The notes under the pieces were generated by a model. That model saw only the letters and a program-made list of their open reading frames with translations. It did not search any database and was not told the DNA's origin. From Gammaproteobacteria bacterium RIFCSPHIGHO2_12_FULL_36_30 (lineage in GTDB: Bacteria; Pseudomonadota; Gammaproteobacteria; Coxiellales; Coxiellaceae), in assembly GCA_001801815.1 (NCBI GenBank), contig MGXU01000001.1, positions 248,001 through 312,000 on the forward strand: 64,000 bases of DNA, read 5' to 3'. Every line of letters starts with the position of its first letter. Within the stretch, counting starts at the first letter, position 1. Both the position numbers and the translations under genes were made by a program. Of the stretch, positions 60,976-64,000 are shown piece after piece.

Positions 60976-62235
60976 ATGAATGATCAAACATTATTAGAAG
61001 TATTGTTAGGTGAGTTTCATCGTAAGTTACAACACACGACATTCATTGTCAGAGATGCTGTTTTTCCTATTGCTGAAAATAAAATAAAAGTTGCGGTTGG
61101 TATGCGACGCGCAGGTAAGACCTCTTTTATTTATCAAACCATACAAGCGTTACTCGTAAAAAAAATTCCTTTAAGTCGAATTTTATATATCAATTTTGAA
61201 GATGATCGTTTGGTACCATTAACGCGCGAAAAACTTGCGAAATTAGTTGATGCATTTTACGCGTTGTATCCGGAAAATCATGATCAGCGATGTTATTTAT
61301 TTTTAGATGAAATTCAAAATGCAGAAGATTGGCCGATGGTGATTCGACGTTTGCAAGATAGCAAAAATGTTGAGATTTATTTAACAGGTTCATCCGCCAA
61401 ATTACTCAGCAAAGAAATCGCAACGAGTTTGCGTGGACGATCTTTAGCAACAGAAATTTGGCCGTTTAGTTTTCAAGAATTTTTACGTGCAAAAAAAATA
61501 ACTGCGTTGGAAAAATTATTCGATCAAAAAAAACAAGATCAATTAAAAAAAATATTTCATGAGTATTTATTCTGTGGCGGATTTCCAGAAGTTGTTAATT
61601 ATCCCGTAGAAACACGTATAAAAACACTGCAAGAATATATTGACGTAGTGAGTTATCGCGACATCATTGAGCGTCATCAAATTAAAAATATTGCACTATT
61701 GAAATATACGATTTTCTTTATGCTGCAAAATTATGGTTCATCATTTTCAATTAATAAATTTTATAATGATCTTAAAACACAAGGTTATCAAACAAGTAAA
61801 AATGTTTTGTATGATTACGCACATCATATTGAAGATGCTTTTTTAGCTTTTTGCGTAGGTTTATTTGATCGATCGATTCGAAAAACACAAACTAATCCTA
61901 AAAAAATTTACACGATTGATCCTGGTTTAAGTTGCGCACTTAAAATTAATAATCAATATGATCTCGGGCGATTATTTGAAAATGTAGTTTATTTAGATTT
62001 AAGGCGACAAGGTTGTCAAGTTTATTATTATTTAACAAAAGATCGCTACGAAGTTGATTTTGTTGCGCAATCTTTTCAGGGAAAACAAAAATTAATTCAA
62101 GTGTGTTGGGATGCTGCTGATCCGGAAACAATGAAGCGTGAAGAGCGTGCATTAGTTGCTGCGCAGAAAGAATTAAAAATGGATGGTGAACTTGTCACTC
62201 TAGAAAGTTACTTAAGAAATGGGGTGATTGTTTAA
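60976..62235 (+). CDS. AAA_14/DUF4143 ATPase (copy 2)
   Basis: 419 residues. Walker A is GMRRAGKTSF, Walker B is LFLDEIQNAEDW and the sensor is IYLTGSSAKLL. The DUF4143 part ends YEVDFVAQSFQGKQKLIQVCWD, where the ExK of a nuclease-like site seen in copy 1 is replaced (QVC). It shares only family-level similarity with the copy at 47782. The SD site is inside the operator repeat. It ends in a four-base overlap with the VapC-type toxin gene on the other strand. Confidence 0.84.
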   Translation: MNDQTLLEVLLGEFHRKLQHTTFIVRDAVFPIAENKIKVAVGMRRAGKTSFIYQTIQALLVKKIPLSRILYINFEDDRLVPLTREKLAKLVDAFYALYPENHDQRCYLFLDEIQNAEDWPMVIRRLQDSKNVEIYLTGSSAKLLSKEIATSLRGRSLATEIWPFSFQEFLRAKKITALEKLFDQKKQDQLKKIFHEYLFCGGFPEVVNYPVETRIKTLQEYIDVVSYRDIIERHQIKNIALLKYTIFFMLQNYGSSFSINKFYNDLKTQGYQTSKNVLYDYAHHIEDAFLAFCVGLFDRSIRKTQTNPKKIYTIDPGLSCALKINNQYDLGRLFENVVYLDLRRQGCQVYYYLTKDRYEVDFVAQSFQGKQKLIQVCWDAADPETMKREERALVAAQKELKMDGELVTLESYLRNGVIV

Positions 62236-62633
62236 AATCTCCAGTTTTCAATAACAAGTTTTGGCACACGCTGGAATTCCTTTTCATTAGCAGTGACCAA
62301 AATGAGTTGATATCGAAGCGCAACCCCTGCGATTAATACATCATAACTGCCGATCGGCGTTCCCGCTTTTCTCATTGCGGCGCGAATAAAGGCGGAATAA
62401 TTTGCATCTTCTTCTGTGTAAGGCAAAATGATAATACTCGAAACTAAAGCTTGAATGATTGGCTTTAATTTTTTTGTACGTATTGGATCGTGCAGTAATC
62501 CATATTCTAATTCCATTACGGTAATGCTGGAAATCGCAATTTCAGCGGGCGATGTATTCTGTACATGTTTTACTGTGTTTAAATCATTTTTAACAAAATC
62601 GCTAATAGAACATGTGTCCAGTAAATATTTCAT
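62232..62633 (-). CDS. vapC: PIN-domain ribonuclease toxin (VapC-type)
   Basis: 133 residues. PIN acidic residues appear as KYLLDTCSISDF near the start, VMELEYGLLHD, and the C-terminal SYDVLIAGVAL. VapC toxins cut specific tRNA or rRNA. ATG overlaps the antitoxin stop as ATGA. The PIN domain sequence is standard; the target is unknown. Confidence 0.9.
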   Translation of the reverse strand: MKYLLDTCSISDFVKNDLNTVKHVQNTSPAEIAISSITVMELEYGLLHDPIRTKKLKPIIQALVSSIIILPYTEEDANYSAFIRAAMRKAGTPIGSYDVLIAGVALRYQLILVTANEKEFQRVPKLVIENWRF

Positions 62634-62872
62634 TTGAATGGATCATCCTTGGGTTCCGTCAGTTCGCGACGTAACGATTCAAAGCGTGTTATTTTCTGAT
62701 CTTTAATGCCTTTAAAATTAAGAATGCAAGGCGGCCATTCAAATACTTTATGATGTTGCAACCATTCCTGTATGGCTTCACGAATGATAGAATTACGCGA
62801 TTTGTGCAGCGTCTTTGCTGACTCACGAAGCTGTTGTCCCAAGCTGTTTTCGATATAGATATTCATGTTCAT
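62630..62872 (-). CDS. vapB: Ribbon-helix-helix antitoxin (VapB-type)
   Basis: 80 residues from ATG 62872, with GAGG eight bases upstream; the open frame extends to 62935 through the operator and is not the real start. The RHH motif is MNIYIENSLGQQLRESAKTL followed by SRNSIIREAIQEWL. The C-terminal tail should wrap the toxin active site. It binds the tandem dyads just upstream. Confidence 0.85.
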   Translation of the reverse strand: MNMNIYIENSLGQQLRESAKTLHKSRNSIIREAIQEWLQHHKVFEWPPCILNFKGIKDQKITRFESLRRELTEPKDDPFK

Positions 62873-62892
62873 GATGATATCCTCGTCTTTAT

Positions 62893-62914
62893 ATAACATA
62901 TTATAACATGTTAT
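62893..62914. promoter_or_regulatory. Operator dyads of the VapBC-type operon
   Basis: ATAACATATTAT (62893-62904) is followed at once by the perfect palindrome ATAACATGTTAT (62903-62914), about 20 bases upstream of the antitoxin start. The arrangement of two near-identical half-sites fits cooperative binding by an RHH antitoxin. Confidence 0.55.
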
Positions 62915-63064
62915 GTTTATTTTGCAACCCAACATGATTTAAGTGACACTTGCAAAATTTAATATTTTCTTAAGGTTTTTGAGATATCATTTCCGTATAT
63001 TGTCTATAATTGAAAAAAGGCATGGAAAAGCGAGCCACGCGGAAATAAATTTAGAGAGAAAAAT

Positions 63065-64000
63065 ATGCCGATGTTTTTAAAATTTGGCGATGAACCCCTT
63101 GTAGCAAGTGCTCATTATTATCACATTAATGAGTTTCTTTGCCCCGCTCTTTTTACTGACCTTGAAAAGAACCGCAACAATAATGTACACAATATTTTAA
63201 ACAAGTTAAATGAACTTGATAAGAAAGACGAACTTTGGGCGCATGTGGATTCTGACCGCTTGCAAATTTTATTTGATGTTTTTTGTGGGCGAAATCAAGC
63301 AAAATCAAATGGAGTCGATACTACTGGTAACGCGACATATAATCTTGGTCGTGGTGACTTGGAAAAGATTAGTCTTGGTAATCTTAGTCAAGATGCAATA
63401 AAAGAATATGTTAATAAGATACGCGCAGAGTTGTCGAAAAGGAATGTAGAGAATAATGAGTTTGAACTGCATAGCGCGTCTTCTCATGAGCAACTTGATG
63501 GGCTAGATGTACAAGTTGAAACGCAAAATAATCCTCAACCAGCAGCAGCACCAATCGCATCAACGTCAACACGTCCCAGCGCTGCTCCTACAATCACATA
63601 TGCGGAGCCAACAAATAATCCTAACCCAAATCCTCATGTAGCTTTTGCGCCGGAGCCTGCTGTTGCAGCATTCAATTCCAACGCATCACAGTACAAAAAA
63701 TTAAATGATCGTTTGGGAATAAAGTTTTCAGCTGATGGTTCGTTTGATTTCACAGCAGCAAATTTCACAAGTATTAATAATTTTTTGGCGGCGTGTGGTG
63801 CTGGTTCTGCTGGTGCTGTAGATAACGTAAAAGGAATTCGTCGTCATGTTGAAGTGCATCAGACAGACAGTTCAAAATTGTCGAAACAGCTTATTTATTA
63901 CGCTAAAGATATAAATGCCAAACTCGTAGGCGATGTCGAAATTCTAGGTCAAATAACAAAAAAAGAGCTTGAAGAATATGTTGCAGCGCTAAATGTCGCG
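63065..64000 (+). CDS. Large orphan protein, N-terminal 312 residues (effector-like)
   Basis: The frame opens at ATG 63065 and is uninterrupted to the window edge (312 codons); AGAGAG lies upstream. There is no signal peptide or membrane segment. Residues about 1-150 are a polar globular region beginning MPMFLKFGDEPLVA; about 160-205 is a Pro/Ala/Asn-rich linker (NNPQPAAAPIASTSTRPSAA); then a second polar domain begins (YKKLNDRLGIKFSADGSFDF). The second domain start (LNDRLGIKF...) suggests a helical effector-like module. No family is recognised and the C-terminus is missing. Confidence 0.6.
   Translation, partial: MPMFLKFGDEPLVASAHYYHINEFLCPALFTDLEKNRNNNVHNILNKLNELDKKDELWAHVDSDRLQILFDVFCGRNQAKSNGVDTTGNATYNLGRGDLEKISLGNLSQDAIKEYVNKIRAELSKRNVENNEFELHSASSHEQLDGLDVQVETQNNPQPAAAPIASTSTRPSAAPTITYAEPTNNPNPNPHVAFAPEPAVAAFNSNASQYKKLNDRLGIKFSADGSFDFTAANFTSINNFLAACGAGSAGAVDNVKGIRRHVEVHQTDSSKLSKQLIYYAKDINAKLVGDVEILGQITKKELEEYVAALNVA

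Overview
The window is a gene-dense, AT-rich chromosomal segment of a gammaproteobacterium. The separate GlyQ/GlyS subunits, RpoH (sigma-32), FtsY-FtsE-FtsX, HemC-D-X-Y, ATP-type PckA, YihG-like acyltransferase and GyrB with the long gammaproteobacterial insert all point there. A Com1-like DsbA protein, a pair of MFS permeases, many small signal-peptide proteins, large orphan proteins that look like secreted effectors, and two toxin-antitoxin pairs suggest a host-associated lineage of the Legionellales/Coxiella type. That placement is inference; no marker here fixes the genus. No rRNA, tRNA, CRISPR array, phage or transposase gene was seen.

Layout. 1-11965 (minus strand): one long surface-polysaccharide operon, read from wecB through an ABC exporter pair (Wzm/Wzt), a GT4 glycosyltransferase, an L-2-hydroxyglutarate oxidase-like protein, GtrB/GtrA-like proteins, an epimerase, an SDR, a Gfo/Idh dehydrogenase, then an activated-heptose module (HddA kinase, HddC nucleotidyltransferase, GmhA-like isomerase) and a methyltransferase cut by the window edge. 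Most junctions overlap by 4-26 bases. 11999-17158: small exported proteins, glyQS, a Com1-like thiol protein, and two intergenic clusters of DnaA-box-like sequences. 17159-23580: rpoH, ftsX, ftsE, ftsY, then two M16 peptidase-family genes on the other strand. 23697-27317: orphan secreted or effector-like genes, including a possible caspase-fold protease, plus rsmD and a cupin. 27391-31592: gyrB and recF. Three ParB-binding parS-like sites lie in and at the end of recF, and recF is flanked by copies of a palindromic repeat; dnaA and dnaN are not beside it. 31987-37530: a membrane protein, a PadR regulator and a membrane-anchored carotenoid-oxygenase fusion in one operon, then metK-ahcY. 38052-45290: trpS, uvrD, a MazEF-type pair and two paralogous MFS permeases separated by a full repeat copy. 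45445-51494: a pentapeptide-repeat orphan, an AAA/DUF4143 ATPase, tdk, trxA and rho. 51596-60803: hemC-D-X-Y with a very short HemY, then acyltransferase, yggT, yggS and pckA. 60883-64000: a second AAA/DUF4143 ATPase behind a strong inverted repeat, a VapBC-type pair and the start of a large orphan protein.

The most unusual content is non-coding. Two 237-bp imperfect palindromes (31615-31851 and 43645-43881) share an identical 40-base core and end sequences; a 56-bp copy (30079-30134) keeps only the ends. A different 190-bp palindrome sits beside the short copy, and the parS cluster lies in the recF segment between the repeats. Together these suggest a mobile or structural DNA family that marks, and may have caused, a rearrangement of the classical dnaA-dnaN-recF-gyrB locus.
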